The notes beneath the pieces were generated by a model. It did not search any database. It was not told where the DNA came from and was given only the letters and a program-made list of their open reading frames with translations. The position numbers and the translations under genes are program-made. Shown here piece after piece: positions 18,034-29,282 of a stretch of DNA of 64,000 nucleotides. How positions within the stretch are numbered: the first letter of the stretch is position 1; every line of letters begins with the position of its first letter. The DNA comes from Leptospira wolffii serovar Khorat str. Khorat-H2 (lineage in GTDB: Bacteria > Spirochaetota > Leptospiria > Leptospirales > Leptospiraceae): assembly GCF_000306115.2 (NCBI RefSeq), contig NZ_AKWX02000023.1, positions 496,001 to 560,000 of the forward strand. Reading direction: 5' to 3'.

Positions 18034-20486
18034 AAGTATATAGCGACGGAATCCACTGGGCCACCAAAACACTTCTGGCCTTCGCACTCTTGGGAGGACT
18101 GTTCTTCGGATATATTATTTCCGAGGTGGACGAGGGGGGAGAGCTTGCCATGTTAGCTTCCTACCAGCCCACGACCCCTACCAGGCTTTACGATAACCAG
18201 GGAGTTGTGTTTGCGGAATTATACAGACACAAGCAACAGCTTCTCAAATACCAGGATATTCCTCCTCATGTGGTCCAAGCCTTTCTTTCGGTAGAGGACA
18301 ATAACTTTTTCAACCACTTCGGGATCGATTTCTCGGCCATCGCTCGGGCCGCAATCGTAAATGCGATCTCTTTCAAGATCAAGCAGGGCGGTTCCACCCT
18401 GACCCAGCAATTGGCCAAGACGGTCCTGAACAACAGGAAGAAATCCTTTATACGTAAATTCGTAGAGGCACTATTCACTCTTCAGATCGAGCAGGAATAT
18501 TCCAAAGAAGAAATTTTAGAGATTTATTTTAACTTAATATACTTAGGGCACGGAACCACGGGGCTTGCTTCCGCGGCCGATGTTTATTTCCATAAGGACG
18601 TCTCGGATTTGGATGTGGCTGAGGCCGCTCTTCTCGCTAGATTGCCCAAGGCCCCCGTGGAATATTCTCCTTATAAGAATCCGGGGGCCGCTAAGCGCGC
18701 TCATTTGGAAGTGCTCAAGCTTATGGCGGGACAGGGATTCGTTCCGGAAGATAAGGTCCAAGTGATTCATGACGATTTTTGGGAAAAGTATTGGCCTGTG
18801 GTCATCACCCAGTCCCCTTCCCAGTCCACCTGGGGAACCAAGTTGAACCGGGCCCCGCATTTCACCGAGTTCGTAAGACAGAGATTATTAAAAGAATTGG
18901 GAGAAGACAGACTCTATAACGGAGGTCTGAAAATCTACACCACTCTGGATATCCGCAAACAGGAAATCGCCCAGGAAGAACTTCGCAAGGCCCTCAAAAA
19001 ACACGACGATCTGGTTTCCGGAGTCACCGTAAATTACGCCGGCGGCGCGGACAGGAGTCTTGTGGGTCTGTACAATTTCATCGGATCTCTTTTCCCCGTC
19101 GCTCTTCCTTTCGTGAGTCGATTGGACGATAAGGCTAACTTCCGGGTAGCCTTGGAAAAAGAGCTTATAGATGCGGCGGATGTGTTGAGTCTACTCACTC
19201 CTGCGGACAACGAATCTGCGGCATTCACCGAATTCCAAAAAAGATCCGCCGTTTTCGGAAAGAACCTCCACGTGGAAGGAGCCGCGATTACGATCGATCA
19301 TACCAACGGTTATATCCAAACCATGGTGGGCGGTTACGAATTCACTCCTAAGAACCAATACAACCGAGCGGTCCAGGCCAGAAGACAGACCGGTTCCGCC
19401 TTTAAGCCTTTCGTTTACGGAGCGGCGATAGCGGAACGAATCGTAGGATCCGGAACCGGAATCATGGACGCTCCTTTGACCACTCTCACGGAAGAAGGAG
19501 AGGGTTGGTCGCCTCAGGATTTTGACGGAGAATTCCAAGGGATGGTTCCTTTATCTAGGGCTCTTTCCATGTCCCTCAATATCGTTTCTGTGCAATTATT
19601 CTTAAGAACCGGAGCGGATGCGGTTATCGATTTCGCTTCCCGCTTAACTAAAGCAAATCCGAATCGTTTTCCTGCAAGCCCCGCTTTGGCGCTCGGGATC
19701 GCGGAACTTTCTCCTTACGAGATGGCGGTAGGTTATTCCATCATCGCGAATAAGGGAAGGAATGTGATCCCTATCTCCGTTCGTTACGTAATCGATCAAT
19801 CCGGAAACGTAATCTATAACGAAGAAGCTAAGGCGAGAGAGGAGCTGGATCATGAAAGAGAGGACGGCTCCATCCAAATCATCAGCGAAGGAACCGCGTA
19901 TATTCTTCGAAAGATGTTGACCATGGTTGCTATGGGAGGAACCGCCGCCCAAGGTTTGCATAGTCCCGAATACGGTAATTATAAAGGAATCGCCGCGGGA
20001 AAGACTGGAACCACTTCTTCCTTCACGAACGCTTGGTATTGCGGATTCGATCCTAAGCTAACCACGGTTATTTGGATGGGATTCGATAAGAGTTCCCTTT
20101 CTCTCGGAAGAGGACAGGCGGCAGCCATTCTCGCCGTCCCTATTTGGGGAAAAATGTACCGCAGATTCTATAACGGAGAGAATTATCCGGAATTCGTAGA
20201 CGAGCACGGCCAGGATCCGATGCCGGATGAAGTGCAGAACGGAGGCACTTGCGCCTATAACGGACTCTCTCCTAAACCGGGGGTTTGTCCTATGACCCAG
20301 AACCTGACCTTGAAACCGATCACGGTTGCGGGCGTCACTAAGGCGGTAGCGGGCAATAGGCAATGCGACGGAGACCGAGACCACCATCGCTCCATCGATT
20401 TCCGAGAATTCTTGCAGCAAGAATACCAGATCAGCGACGAAGAAATCGGAAAGACGGATCGCAAATTCAAACCGAAAACGGATTAA
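18030..20486 (+). CDS. Penicillin-binding protein 1A (bifunctional glycosyltransferase/transpeptidase)
   Basis: An 818-residue class A PBP. One N-terminal membrane anchor lies near residues 10-30. The GT51 domain shows [14 protein letters not shown] (catalytic Glu), [25 protein letters not shown] and [12 protein letters not shown]. The transpeptidase domain has the SxxK nucleophile in GSAFKPF, SLN as the SxN motif, and [12 protein letters not shown]. It polymerises and cross-links peptidoglycan in the periplasm. It overlaps the MBL gene by four bases. The C-terminal region contains spaced Cys residues (GTCAYNG, PGVCPMT, RQC), which could form disulfides. The rod-complex partners MreBCD, PBP2 and RodA are encoded 18 kb downstream. 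Confidence 0.95.
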   Translation: MKVYSDGIHWATKTLLAFALLGGLFFGYIISEVDEGGELAMLASYQPTTPTRLYDNQGVVFAELYRHKQQLLKYQDIPPHVVQAFLSVEDNNFFNHFGIDFSAIARAAIVNAISFKIKQGGSTLTQQLAKTVLNNRKKSFIRKFVEALFTLQIEQEYSKEEILEIYFNLIYLGHGTTGLASAADVYFHKDVSDLDVAEAALLARLPKAPVEYSPYKNPGAAKRAHLEVLKLMAGQGFVPEDKVQVIHDDFWEKYWPVVITQSPSQSTWGTKLNRAPHFTEFVRQRLLKELGEDRLYNGGLKIYTTLDIRKQEIAQEELRKALKKHDDLVSGVTVNYAGGADRSLVGLYNFIGSLFPVALPFVSRLDDKANFRVALEKELIDAADVLSLLTPADNESAAFTEFQKRSAVFGKNLHVEGAAITIDHTNGYIQTMVGGYEFTPKNQYNRAVQARRQTGSAFKPFVYGAAIAERIVGSGTGIMDAPLTTLTEEGEGWSPQDFDGEFQGMVPLSRALSMSLNIVSVQLFLRTGADAVIDFASRLTKANPNRFPASPALALGIAELSPYEMAVGYSIIANKGRNVIPISVRYVIDQSGNVIYNEEAKAREELDHEREDGSIQIISEGTAYILRKMLTMVAMGGTAAQGLHSPEYGNYKGIAAGKTGTTSSFTNAWYCGFDPKLTTVIWMGFDKSSLSLGRGQAAAILAVPIWGKMYRRFYNGENYPEFVDEHGQDPMPDEVQNGGTCAYNGLSPKPGVCPMTQNLTLKPITVAGVTKAVAGNRQCDGDRDHHRSIDFREFLQQEYQISDEEIGKTDRKFKPKTD

Positions 20487-20491
20487 TATCA

Positions 20492-20715
20492 GTGTCGCTT
20501 AGTACCGCGACTTATCGGGAAGTAAAAAGAAAGCTGGAAAAAATCGGATTTAGACAAATTTCTCAACGAGGAAGCCATGTCAAATTCTCCAAATCTTCGC
20601 CGGATGGATTATTGACGGTCATTGTCCGAACCATGGAGAGATACCGGTCGGTACTTTACGAAGTATTTTAAGGCAGGCAAGAATTAGTCCGGAAGACTTC
20701 GAAAATATATCCTGA
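20492..20715 (+). pseudogene. hicA: hicA toxin gene with a one-base deletion
   Basis: Read from GTG 20492, the protein begins as a HicA (YcfA-like) mRNA interferase: TYREVKRKLEKIGF, then QRGSHVKFSKSSPDGLLTVIV. The frame then breaks and ends at 20671. In the next frame the missing C-terminus continues as NHGEIPVGTLRSILRQARIS and ends at 20715. Adding one C to the CC at 20626-20627 restores the family's VPNHGEIPVGTL without a gap, giving a normal ~74-residue HicA with its His in GSHVKF. No hicB antitoxin is visible in the next 260 bases. The gene is therefore a decayed orphan toxin, or carries a sequencing error. Confidence 0.8.
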
Positions 20716-20979
20716 GAAGAGTTCCAAAGTTCTACAGAAAAGGGTCGGCTGAAAGCCGGATTCGGTGGACGAAACGGGAGAATTATGTTCGAAAAAATTC
20801 TCCTGTGGAAGCGAGAATTTATCGCAAATTGGAGGCCTCCGCATCCCTTATATTTTTCCTAAAAATTGCCTAAAACACGGTTTTGCCAAGAACGGCTTTA
20901 CAGAATATTTCCGCTTTTCGAAAGTGAAATGGAGGCGGTCCCGGAATGGGACGTATACACCGACCTCCGTAGGATCAAG

Positions 20980-22221
20980 ATGTCGATAGAGATCAAGGTT
21001 CCCGAAATGGGCGAATCCATTACGGAAGCAACAATAGCAAACTGGGTTAAAAAAGAAGGCGAACGAGTAGAACAGGACGAGGTCCTGGTGGAATTGGAAA
21101 CCGATAAGGTGACCATGGAGGTACCGGCCCCCTCGGCGGGTGTTCTCCAAAAAATAAACAAGAAGCCGGGGGAGACGGTCAAGATCAAAGAAGTGATCGG
21201 ACTCATCGATCCTTCCGCCTCCGCAAAAAGCACTCCTACCGCAAGCACTCCTTCTCCAACCAATACTACAGCACCAACTACCGCAAGCGCCGGAGTACAG
21301 AACGATACTCTTCCTCCCGCCGTTCGCAAACTGATAGACGATAACGGTCTAAATCCGGTGTCCATTTCCGGCACCGGCAAAAACGGACAAATCACGAAAG
21401 AAGACGTACTCAGCGCGATCGCTAATAAGCAATCGGCAACTGCGACTTCTTCCGCTCCGGCTAAGTCGGCTCCTAGTCCGGAAATTCCGAAAGCGATTCC
21501 TGCCGCTTCTCGTGGAGATCTTCCGAGAGAAAACGTCGTCCCTATGACCAAACTCCGCCAGACCATCGCCAATCGCTTGGTCTCGGCACAGCATAATGCG
21601 GCTCACCTTACCACTTTCAACGAAGTGGACATGGGTGCGGTCATGGATCTACGCAATAAGTACAAGGATAAGTTTAAGGACGCTCATAATGTGGGCTTAG
21701 GCTTCATGAGCTTTTTCACCAAGGCTGTGATCGGGGCTCTTAAACATGTCCCTGCGATCAACGCCGAAATCCGAGGCACGGATATCGTTTATAAGAATTA
21801 TTACGATATAGGCGTCGCGGTGGGCGGACCCAAAGGACTCGTGGTTCCTATTGTTAGGGATGCGGATCTTCTTTCCTTCGCGCAGATCGAATCTGAGATC
21901 GTGAGACTCGCCAATAAGGTGAAGGACGGAAAAATCGACCTTTCCGATATGGAAGGCGGAACCTTTACTATCTCCAACGGAGGGATCTACGGTTCCATGA
22001 TGTCCACTCCTATTCTCAACCCTCCTCAGAGCGGTATTTTGGGACTTCATAATATCGTAAAACGCGCCGTCGTAGTTAACGATCAAATCGTGATCCGTCC
22101 TATGATGTATGTCGCTCTATCTTACGACCACCGAATCGTGGACGGAAAAGAGGCGGTGACTTTCCTGGTGAAAGTGAAAGAAGCGATCGAGGATCCGACT
22201 CGCCTTCTTTTGGATGTCTAA
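20980..22221 (+). CDS. sucB: Dihydrolipoyl succinyltransferase, 2-oxoglutarate dehydrogenase E2
   Basis: Start at ATG 20980 with AGGA before it; the open frame extends upstream without support. The 413-residue protein has an N-terminal lipoyl domain ([13 protein letters not shown]; lipoyl Lys in [12 protein letters not shown]), an Ala/Thr/Ser/Pro linker (~80-115), an E3-binding domain ([21 protein letters not shown]) and a C-terminal acyltransferase with [11 protein letters not shown], whose His and Asp are catalytic. [10 protein letters not shown] and the following sucA define the succinyl rather than acetyl type. It heads the operon sucB-lpdA-sucA, an order that differs from the sucAB order of enterobacteria. 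Confidence 0.96.
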   Translation: MSIEIKVPEMGESITEATIANWVKKEGERVEQDEVLVELETDKVTMEVPAPSAGVLQKINKKPGETVKIKEVIGLIDPSASAKSTPTASTPSPTNTTAPTTASAGVQNDTLPPAVRKLIDDNGLNPVSISGTGKNGQITKEDVLSAIANKQSATATSSAPAKSAPSPEIPKAIPAASRGDLPRENVVPMTKLRQTIANRLVSAQHNAAHLTTFNEVDMGAVMDLRNKYKDKFKDAHNVGLGFMSFFTKAVIGALKHVPAINAEIRGTDIVYKNYYDIGVAVGGPKGLVVPIVRDADLLSFAQIESEIVRLANKVKDGKIDLSDMEGGTFTISNGGIYGSMMSTPILNPPQSGILGLHNIVKRAVVVNDQIVIRPMMYVALSYDHRIVDGKEAVTFLVKVKEAIEDPTRLLLDV

Positions 22222-22236
22222 GGATTAGAGGCTTCA

Positions 22237-23640
22237 ATGGCGGAACAATACGACGTATTAGTTATAGGATCCGGACCGGGGGGATACGTAAATGCGATCC
22301 GGTCCGCGCAACTCGGACTGAAAACCGGAATTATAGAAAAAAGAAAAACCTTGGGAGGCACCTGCTTGAACGTGGGTTGTATTCCTTCCAAGGCCCTATT
22401 GGATTCTTCGGAAGAATACCACAAGGTCTTGCATAAGGCTCAGGATCACGGAATCGGAGTCGGTAAAGTCACTCTAGACTTGAACAAGCTCATGGACCGC
22501 AAGAATAACGTGGTCAAAGAAGTTACCGATGGGGTCGACTACCTTATGAAGAAGAACAAAATCACTCGTTACGAGGGTTTTGGAAAACTTCTCGGCGACG
22601 GGCAAGTGGAAGTCGCTTTGAACGACGGCAAGAAGGAAGTCCTTTCCGCAAAGCATATCGTTTTGGCTACTGGTTCCGTTCCCATAGATATTCCTAGCCT
22701 ACCCGTGGACGGTAAGACGATTATCACTTCCGACCATGCGATCGATCTGAGAGCCGTCCCTAAAAAATTAGTCGTGATCGGCGCAGGAGTGATCGGTCTG
22801 GAATTAGGTTCCGTTTGGTCCAGACTCGGTGCGGAAGTTACGGTAGTGGAACTTCTCCCCGGATTACTTCCCAATACGGATAAGTCCTTCGGTAATCTTC
22901 TGCAAAGAAGCTTAGAGGGGCAGGGATTCCAGTTCTTATTCGAGCATAAGGTTCTAGGCGCTACCGCCTCCAAAGGCGGGGCCAAAGTCAAGATCGCCGC
23001 TCCGGATGGAAAAGAATCCGAATTGGATGCGGACGTGGTTCTTGTCGCAGTAGGAAGACGTCCTTTTATAGAAGGGATCGGATTGGATACTGCAGGGGTC
23101 GAACTAACGGAAAGAAAGAGAATCAAAACGGATTCTCATTTTAAAACCAATGTTCCGGGCATATACGCGATCGGAGACGTGATCGACGGTCCGATGCTTG
23201 CTCATAAAGCCGAAGAAGAAGGCGTTGCCTTGGCGGAATTGATCGCGGGACAGTCCGGTCACGTGAATTACGCTGCGGTTCCCAATGTCATTTATACCTG
23301 GCCGGAAATGGCCTGGGTCGGAAAAGGCGAAGAAGAATTGAAAGCCGCCGGTATCGAATACAAGACCGGCAAATCCTTATTCAAGCCGAACGCAAGAGCC
23401 AAGGCTATGAACGAGGCGGAAGGCCAAGTCAAAATTTTAGCGGATAAAAAAACGGATAAGGTTTTAGGAGCGTTTGTGTTCGGTCCTAGAGCCTCCGATA
23501 TGATCGCAGAATTGGCGGTCGCAGTGGAATTCGGGGCTTCTGCGGAAGACATAGCTCGTTCTTTCCACGCGCATCCTACTCTGGCCGAGGTCATAAAAGA
23601 AGCGGCGATGGCCGTGGATAAGTGGGCGATTCACGCTTAA
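22237..23640 (+). CDS. lpdA: Dihydrolipoyl dehydrogenase (E3)
   Basis: A 467-residue flavoprotein. It has the FAD motif [14 protein letters not shown], the redox disulfide [13 protein letters not shown], the NAD motif [16 protein letters not shown], the second FAD motif YAIGDVIDG, and the C-terminal His-Glu pair in [14 protein letters not shown]. It reoxidises the dihydrolipoamide of SucB and may serve other lipoyl complexes. It is placed between sucB and sucA with 15-base gaps, so the three subunits are made from one message. Confidence 0.97.
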   Translation: MAEQYDVLVIGSGPGGYVNAIRSAQLGLKTGIIEKRKTLGGTCLNVGCIPSKALLDSSEEYHKVLHKAQDHGIGVGKVTLDLNKLMDRKNNVVKEVTDGVDYLMKKNKITRYEGFGKLLGDGQVEVALNDGKKEVLSAKHIVLATGSVPIDIPSLPVDGKTIITSDHAIDLRAVPKKLVVIGAGVIGLELGSVWSRLGAEVTVVELLPGLLPNTDKSFGNLLQRSLEGQGFQFLFEHKVLGATASKGGAKVKIAAPDGKESELDADVVLVAVGRRPFIEGIGLDTAGVELTERKRIKTDSHFKTNVPGIYAIGDVIDGPMLAHKAEEEGVALAELIAGQSGHVNYAAVPNVIYTWPEMAWVGKGEEELKAAGIEYKTGKSLFKPNARAKAMNEAEGQVKILADKKTDKVLGAFVFGPRASDMIAELAVAVEFGASAEDIARSFHAHPTLAEVIKEAAMAVDKWAIHA

Positions 23641-23655
23641 GGGGAGATTCCTGGA

Positions 23656-26427
23656 ATGAAAATCGAACAACTCATGGCATTATACGGAGAGAACGGAGCG
23701 CTTCTCGAAGAACTTTACGAAAAGTTTAAGAAGGATCCGAATTCTCTGGACCGGGACTGGACCCTCTTCTTCCAAGAAGTGGAAACCAACGGCGTTTACC
23801 CTCAGAACGGAACCAACGGAAACGGGAACGGCAAGAGCGCCGTATCTACTTCCTTTACCGACGCTCAGGCGGGTTCCATCAGAGAGATGGGGATCATCAA
23901 CCTTCTCAACGCCTATCGGAGGCAAGGACACTTAGCTGCAAAGTTGGATCCTCTCGGAATTTCCCAACCCAACCGCAAGTTCATAGATTCTAAATTGGGA
24001 AATCTGACTCCTACGGACTTGGATACGGTAGTCGACACCCAGAATCCTTCTCTAGGTCGTGCGAAACTGAAAGACGTAGTGGCTTGGTTTGAAAAAGCAT
24101 ACTGTAGCACCGTAGGTTACGAGCAATACTATCTAGTAAACGACGAAGAGAGAGAATGGCTCCAAAACCAGATCGAATCCGCAGAGTTCCATGCTCCTCT
24201 TCCTAAGAGCGTTCGCCTTAGAGTCTTCGAAAAGCTTTTCCAAGCCGACCATCTCGAAACCTTCCTTGCTAAGAAATACGTAGGTAAGAAGCGCTTCTCC
24301 CTGGAAGGAGGAGAGAGCATGATTCCCATGCTGGATACGATCGTGGAAGAAGCCGGCCGTTTCAAAATGGACGGACTCGTGATCGGAATGGCTCACAGGG
24401 GACGTTTGAACGTACTAGTGAACGTGATCGAGAAGCCTGCGTCCTTGGTATTCGCCGAGTTCGAGGAAAAATCCGATAAGGGCGCTCAGAATTACGCGGA
24501 CGTAAAATACCATTTGGGTTATTCCAATAGCAAAATGACCGCCAGCGGTAAGGAAGTGAAGCTTTCTTTAGCGTTTAACCCGAGCCACTTGGAAGCGGTG
24601 AATCCGGTCGTCACTGGATCCGTACGTGCCCGCCAAGAGCAGTACGGAGACCAGGACAGATCCAAGTTCATGCCGATTACCATTCACGGGGACGCGGCAT
24701 TCGCGGGTCAGGGCGTGGTCGCGGAGACCATCAACCTGATGAATCTGGACGGGTATACGACAGGCGGAACCTTCCATATCGTTATCAATAACCAAATCGG
24801 GTTTACGACTCTTCCTAACGAGTCCCGGTCCACGTTATATGCCACCGATTTGGCCAAAGGATACCAGATCCCGATCGTTCACGTGAACGGAGACGATCCG
24901 GAAGCCGTTTATCGAGTCACAAAACTCGGAATGGAATATCGCCAAAAGTTCAAGAAAGACTTCATCATCGATTTGATCTGTTACCGACGATTGGGCCATA
25001 ACGAGACGGACGAACCCGCATTCACTCAGCCTAAGATGTATTCCATCATTAAGAGTCATCCTACCACCGCTCAGATCTACGAAAGAAAGCTGATCGCGGA
25101 CGGAGATATCAGCGCCGAAGAATTGGATTTTATCAAGAACGGTTCCGCTCAAGGACTCGAGGATTCTTTCCAAAGAGCCAAAGAGCAGGACATTAAAATG
25201 AAAGTCGATACTATGCAAGGTGTTTGGGCGAAATATTCCAAAGAGCCTTTGGATAGCGGCACGGCGACTTCCCTCTTGGCCGAACAAATAGACCGGATCG
25301 TTAAAGCGATTACCACGGTTCCTGCAGGCTTCACTCCGAACGCCAAACTCGTAAAACTTCTGCAAAGCCGTAAGGAAATGGCGGAAGGTAAGATTCCTTT
25401 GGATTACGGAATGGCGGAGGCACTTTCTTTCGGTTCTATTCTGGAGAACGGATTCAGAGTTCGTCTTTCCGGGCAGGACAGCCAGAGGGGAACTTTCTCC
25501 CATAGACATGCGGTTCTTGTGGATATAAACGACGGATCCAAGTATATAGGACTCAATCATATCTCCGAGAAGCAAGCGAAGGCGGAAGTGGTGAATTCTT
25601 CTCTTTCCGAATTCTCCGTTCTAGGTTTCGAATACGGCTATTCTCTCTCCGATCCGAGCGCTCTCGTTCTTTGGGAAGCGCAGTTCGGGGACTTTGCAAA
25701 TAATACTCAGGTGATTTTCGACCAATTTCTTTCCAGCTCGGAAGTGAAATGGCAGAGAATGTCGGGACTCGTGGTTCTTCTTCCTCACGGATACGAAGGG
25801 CAGGGACCGGAGCATAGTTCCGGAAGAATAGAAAGGTTCCTACAACTCTGCGCGGATAATAATATGCAGGTGGCAAACTGTACCAATGCGGCTCAGTATT
25901 TCCACCTTCTCCGCAGACAGATCCTCAGGAATTTCCGTAAACCTCTCATTATCTTCACTCCTAAATCGCTTCTTCGTTTTCCGGGGGCATTGTCTCCGAT
26001 CGAGGATCTGCTTAAGGGAGCCTTCCGCGAAGTTCTTCCCGATTCGGGGGACCTGAAAGCGGACAAAGTGGAGAAGGTGATTTTCAGCTTCGGAAAGGTA
26101 TATTACGATCTTCTCAAGTATCGCGACGAGAATAAAGTGCAAAACACCGCTCTCATTCGCGTCGAGCAAGTGTATCCTTTCCCCGGTGCTGCGATTCAGG
26201 AAGTTCTGAAGACCTATAAAAACGCCAAGAATTTCGTTTGGTGTCAGGAAGAGCCTAAGAATCAAGGTGCATGGACTTTCGTAAGGGATCGCATGGAAGA
26301 AGTGTTACCTTCTTCCTCCAAACTGAAATACGCGGGAAGAAAAGAATCCGCAAGCCCTGCGGCGGGCCATATGAAGGTTCACGCTCAAGAGCAGGAACAA
26401 CTCGTTTCCGACGCGTATTCAGCCTAA
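23656..26427 (+). CDS. sucA: 2-oxoglutarate dehydrogenase E1 component
   Basis: A 923-residue thiamine-diphosphate enzyme that decarboxylates 2-oxoglutarate and hands the succinyl group to SucB. The N-terminal E2-binding segment ([16 protein letters not shown]) is characteristic. Also visible are [10 protein letters not shown], the ThDP motif GDAAFAGQG ending in [27 protein letters not shown], and [20 protein letters not shown] ribosome site precedes the ATG. It completes a conventional TCA-cycle step. Confidence 0.97.
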   Translation: MKIEQLMALYGENGALLEELYEKFKKDPNSLDRDWTLFFQEVETNGVYPQNGTNGNGNGKSAVSTSFTDAQAGSIREMGIINLLNAYRRQGHLAAKLDPLGISQPNRKFIDSKLGNLTPTDLDTVVDTQNPSLGRAKLKDVVAWFEKAYCSTVGYEQYYLVNDEEREWLQNQIESAEFHAPLPKSVRLRVFEKLFQADHLETFLAKKYVGKKRFSLEGGESMIPMLDTIVEEAGRFKMDGLVIGMAHRGRLNVLVNVIEKPASLVFAEFEEKSDKGAQNYADVKYHLGYSNSKMTASGKEVKLSLAFNPSHLEAVNPVVTGSVRARQEQYGDQDRSKFMPITIHGDAAFAGQGVVAETINLMNLDGYTTGGTFHIVINNQIGFTTLPNESRSTLYATDLAKGYQIPIVHVNGDDPEAVYRVTKLGMEYRQKFKKDFIIDLICYRRLGHNETDEPAFTQPKMYSIIKSHPTTAQIYERKLIADGDISAEELDFIKNGSAQGLEDSFQRAKEQDIKMKVDTMQGVWAKYSKEPLDSGTATSLLAEQIDRIVKAITTVPAGFTPNAKLVKLLQSRKEMAEGKIPLDYGMAEALSFGSILENGFRVRLSGQDSQRGTFSHRHAVLVDINDGSKYIGLNHISEKQAKAEVVNSSLSEFSVLGFEYGYSLSDPSALVLWEAQFGDFANNTQVIFDQFLSSSEVKWQRMSGLVVLLPHGYEGQGPEHSSGRIERFLQLCADNNMQVANCTNAAQYFHLLRRQILRNFRKPLIIFTPKSLLRFPGALSPIEDLLKGAFREVLPDSGDLKADKVEKVIFSFGKVYYDLLKYRDENKVQNTALIRVEQVYPFPGAAIQEVLKTYKNAKNFVWCQEEPKNQGAWTFVRDRMEEVLPSSSKLKYAGRKESASPAAGHMKVHAQEQEQLVSDAYSA

Positions 26428-26435
26428 GCGATTAG

Positions 26436-26834
26436 ATGTCGAATAACGTAGGAGAACCGGTCCTACTCGCTCTAATCTTTGCGGATAGGGTGATAACCGA
26501 GGATAACGGGAAAAAAGGGATCCTAGGAACTTTCACAAAGTTCTTCGCTCAGCAATTTCCCGTGGTCTTTCCTCCTTGGGGGATCTATGTATGCGTTACG
26601 AATCTGACTCCGGGGGATCATGAATTTTCCCTGGAGTTGGAGCACGCGGATACCGGCGAAAAGGTCCTAGGCGTGGGAGGAAATATCCGGGTCAATAACG
26701 GGGCCGAACCGGTCGAAATCACCATCCCAATTCCTCATGCCGTATTTCCGAAAGAGGGTCGTTATATTCTTCTTTTAAAGATAGGCTCCGAAATCGTGGG
26801 GAGTCGACCTCTCTGGGTGGATAAGCTTCCTTAA
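26436..26834 (+). CDS. DUF6941-like conserved protein
   Basis: A 132-residue soluble protein with no signal peptide. PVLLALIFADRVITEDNGKKGILGTF, seen here as FADRVITEDNGKKGILG plus flanks, and FPPWGIYVCVTNL match what I remember of the DUF6941 family, a small beta-sandwich of unknown function. It begins eight bases after the sucA stop and may be transcribed with the operon by readthrough, but nothing ties it to 2-oxoglutarate metabolism. Confidence 0.72.
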   Translation: MSNNVGEPVLLALIFADRVITEDNGKKGILGTFTKFFAQQFPVVFPPWGIYVCVTNLTPGDHEFSLELEHADTGEKVLGVGGNIRVNNGAEPVEITIPIPHAVFPKEGRYILLLKIGSEIVGSRPLWVDKLP

Positions 26835-26889
26835 ATTCCGCTCTTATACAAGATCCGGTCAAAAATTAATTTACATATATCGCCTGTCC

Positions 26890-26936
26890 TCAAGACGAAA
26901 CTTCCTTTTGACATCAAAATGCCAATTTTGTCTTGA
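26890..26936. repeat. Nested inverted repeats upstream of sensor kinase operon
   Basis: TCAAGACGAAA (26890-26900) pairs with TTTTGTCTTGA (26926-26936), 10 of 11 bases plus a G-U. Inside lies a second dyad, TTTTGA-CA-TCAAAA (26906-26919). Located 27 bases before the predicted -35, it could bind a regulator or be a terminator remnant of the suc operon. Confidence 0.45.
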
Positions 26937-26962
26937 TTTCGGTATTCGCCAACTGTAGTCTA

Positions 26963-26991
26963 TTGGTCCGTAATTAAGGAACCCTTATATT
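26963..26991 (+). promoter_or_regulatory. Candidate sigma70 promoter of the PAS kinase operon
   Basis: TTGGTC (26963-26968) and TATATT (26986-26991) are 17 bases apart, 31 bases before the ATG at 27023. Confidence 0.5.
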
Positions 26992-27022
26992 ACGAAAGTA
27001 TCGGAAATCCAAGGGCAGGCGT

Positions 27023-28903
27023 ATGAATCTTTCCGAAAGAGAGTTTTCGGACTTAATCGTAGAAAATTCCCAAGACGCTTTCATTATACTTTCGCAGGAC
27101 GGGATGATTCGTTTCTGGAACCAAGGAGCCGAGTCTCTTTTCGGTTATTCGAGATCCGAAGTCAAGGATCATTTGATGGACGAGATTCTGATCCCCGAAG
27201 GCGCATTCTATACGAATACTGCGGAGATCATCCGCCAAACATTAGTTAAAGGAATATTCTCCTACGAATGTTCCTGTAAGAGAAAGGACGGTTCCCTGGT
27301 TCTTGTGGATTCTCTCGCCAAGTCCGTTCGGAATGAAGAGAGCGGAGAATCTTTCATCTCCCTGGTAAAGAGAGATATTACTTTGAATAAAGCTTTGAGG
27401 GACGCTAAGTTGATCGAAGCCAGATTCAAGGGAATCTTAGAGTCCTTACCGGATTCCATAGTGATGGTGAACGACACGGGAAGCATCGTTTTCGTAAACG
27501 AACAGGCGTTGAGAATGTTCGAATACGAGCGGGAGGAACTTTTAGGTAAAGCGATAGAAGTCCTGCTTCCAGAACGTTTCCGAGAGAATCATATCCTACA
27601 CAGAACCAAATATTTTTCCCAACTCCGAACCAGATCCATGGGTGTAGGTTTGGAACTTTTCGGTAGGAGATCCAACGGTACGGAATTCCCGGTGGAAATC
27701 AGTTTGAGCCCTTATCAAACGGAGGAAACTACCCTAGTCCTAAGCGCTATCCGGGATATCCGGGAAAGAATCAAGGCCGAGGCGAAGTTTAGAGGCTTAT
27801 TGGAATCCGCCCCCGATGCGGTAGTGATCGTAAATCGGGAAGGAAAGATCGTACTCATCAATTCTCAGACCGAAAAATTATTCGGATACCCTAGAGAAGA
27901 ACTCCTACAAAAGTCCGTGGAGGTTTTGATTCCGGTTCGTTATCGCGAGACCCACTCCAAGAATCGCACCGGTTTTTTCTTCGATCCCAAGGTGCGGGGA
28001 ATGGGAAGCGGATTGGAATTGTACGGATTGAGAAAGGACGGGAGCGAATTTCCGGTGGAGATCAGCTTAAGTCCTTTGGAGACCGAGGAAGGAATCCTGG
28101 TCTCCAGTTCCATCCGGGATATCACCGAAAGAAAAGCTCAGGAAGAATTTCGTAGAGCAGCATTAGAAGAACAGAATAAAAGAATCCAGGAGACTGCCCG
28201 TCTCAAAAGCGAATTTCTCGCGAACATGTCCCATGAACTACGTACCCCGTTGAACGGAATTATCGGATTCTCCGAACTCTTATCTGACGAAAGACCGGGA
28301 TCTTTGAATTCCAAACAGAAGGAATATTTGTCGGATATATTGAATAGCGCCAATCATCTTTTGAAATTGATCAACGACGTGTTGGATTTGGCGAAAGTCG
28401 AATCCGGAAAGATGGAATTGTTTCCAGAGGAACTTTCCCTCAGGACGGCTATCAAGGAAGTATCTTCGGTCCTTAGTCCTTTCGTAAAGAAGAAGAGGAT
28501 AAGTATTTCGGTCGAGGTGGCCAACGAGGCGGATTCCGTCCACTGGGATCACCAAAAGATCAAACAGATTCTCTATAATATTCTATCGAATGCGGTCAAG
28601 TTCAGTCATGATACGGGCGATGTGCGCGTATTCATAGATTCGGCGGCCGATAACCGAATCCGGATGAGATTCGAGGACGACGGAATCGGTATACGAAGAG
28701 AGGACCAAGGAAAACTTTTCGTCGAATTTCAACAGATCGACAGCGGGGCGAATCGCCAATACCAGGGGACAGGCTTGGGATTAGCTCTTACTAAACGAAT
28801 CGTGGAACTCATGGGAGGGACGATCGAAATGGAAAGCGAATTAGGAAAAGGCTCCGTTTTTACGATACTTTTGCCTAGAACTACGCCGGAGAACGGGAGA
28901 TGA
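27023..28903 (+). CDS. Cytosolic PAS-PAS-PAS sensor histidine kinase
   Basis: A 626-residue kinase without membrane segments, so it senses an internal signal. Three PAS domains are visible at about residues 1-120, 130-245 and 255-370. The second and third are near-copies, each with FGY/FEYxxEELLGK-like turns, LIPxRxRExH and [12 protein letters not shown] HisKA domain follows with [15 protein letters not shown] (phospho-acceptor His404), then an HATPase with [18 protein letters not shown]. It shares an operon with a single-domain receiver and a hybrid kinase and likely starts a phosphorelay. The TGA is one base ahead of the next ATG. Confidence 0.93.
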   Translation: MNLSEREFSDLIVENSQDAFIILSQDGMIRFWNQGAESLFGYSRSEVKDHLMDEILIPEGAFYTNTAEIIRQTLVKGIFSYECSCKRKDGSLVLVDSLAKSVRNEESGESFISLVKRDITLNKALRDAKLIEARFKGILESLPDSIVMVNDTGSIVFVNEQALRMFEYEREELLGKAIEVLLPERFRENHILHRTKYFSQLRTRSMGVGLELFGRRSNGTEFPVEISLSPYQTEETTLVLSAIRDIRERIKAEAKFRGLLESAPDAVVIVNREGKIVLINSQTEKLFGYPREELLQKSVEVLIPVRYRETHSKNRTGFFFDPKVRGMGSGLELYGLRKDGSEFPVEISLSPLETEEGILVSSSIRDITERKAQEEFRRAALEEQNKRIQETARLKSEFLANMSHELRTPLNGIIGFSELLSDERPGSLNSKQKEYLSDILNSANHLLKLINDVLDLAKVESGKMELFPEELSLRTAIKEVSSVLSPFVKKKRISISVEVANEADSVHWDHQKIKQILYNILSNAVKFSHDTGDVRVFIDSAADNRIRMRFEDDGIGIRREDQGKLFVEFQQIDSGANRQYQGTGLGLALTKRIVELMGGTIEMESELGKGSVFTILLPRTTPENGR

Positions 28904-28904
28904 T

Positions 28905-29282
28905 ATGCTCGCTAAAGTTCTCGTTGTGGACGACAATCCGGTGAATTTAAAACTAGCCTGCGAATTATTAGAGATGGAAGGATTTCTCGTAGCTAGAGCG
29001 ACTAACGCGGAAGAGGCCATCGGGGCCGTTTATGCTGAGTTTCCCGATCTCATTCTGATGGATTTGGAGTTGCCAGGGACGGACGGATTGAGTCTGACTC
29101 GAATATTTAAAGGGGATGAAAAAACGAGGAGAATTCCAATCGTCGCGATCACCGCTTTCGCTATGAAGGGAGACGCTCAAAAAGCCTACGCTGCCGGCTG
29201 CGACGGTTATATAACGAAACCGATAGACACCCGCAAGTTTACGAAGCAGATATCCGATTTCCTAAGGGGAGATACTTTATGA
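28905..29282 (+). CDS. Single-domain response regulator (CheY-like)
   Basis: A 125-residue receiver with no output domain: acidic pair DD at 9-10, phospho-acceptor Asp53 in LILMDLELPG, conserved Thr in VAITAFAM, and Lys in YITKPID. The arrangement resembles DivK/Spo0F-type shuttles. It is made between two histidine kinases, with ATGA overlap at its end, so the likely role is to carry phosphate between them or to an unlinked output. Confidence 0.93.
   Translation: MLAKVLVVDDNPVNLKLACELLEMEGFLVARATNAEEAIGAVYAEFPDLILMDLELPGTDGLSLTRIFKGDEKTRRIPIVAITAFAMKGDAQKAYAAGCDGYITKPIDTRKFTKQISDFLRGDTL

Noticed and set aside
20716..20979. Possible hicB antitoxin downstream of the broken hicA
   Set aside because: All frames were inspected for a HicB-like start or DNA-binding domain and none was found. 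The short open frames have no ribosome sites.
24835..25575. 246-codon minus-strand frame
   Set aside because: Antisense to sucA, whose reading is certain. The translation has no recognisable features.
20980..26427. Pyruvate dehydrogenase or branched-chain complex
   Set aside because: The E1 is a single ~920-residue chain with SucA motifs and the E2 has the [10 protein letters not shown] succinyltransferase start, so 2-oxoglutarate dehydrogenase is the better call.
26907..26918. TTTGACATCAAA as a LexA-type box
   Set aside because: It resembles TTTG-N5-CAAA but has a four-base spacer. The Leptospira consensus is from memory, so I do not call it.
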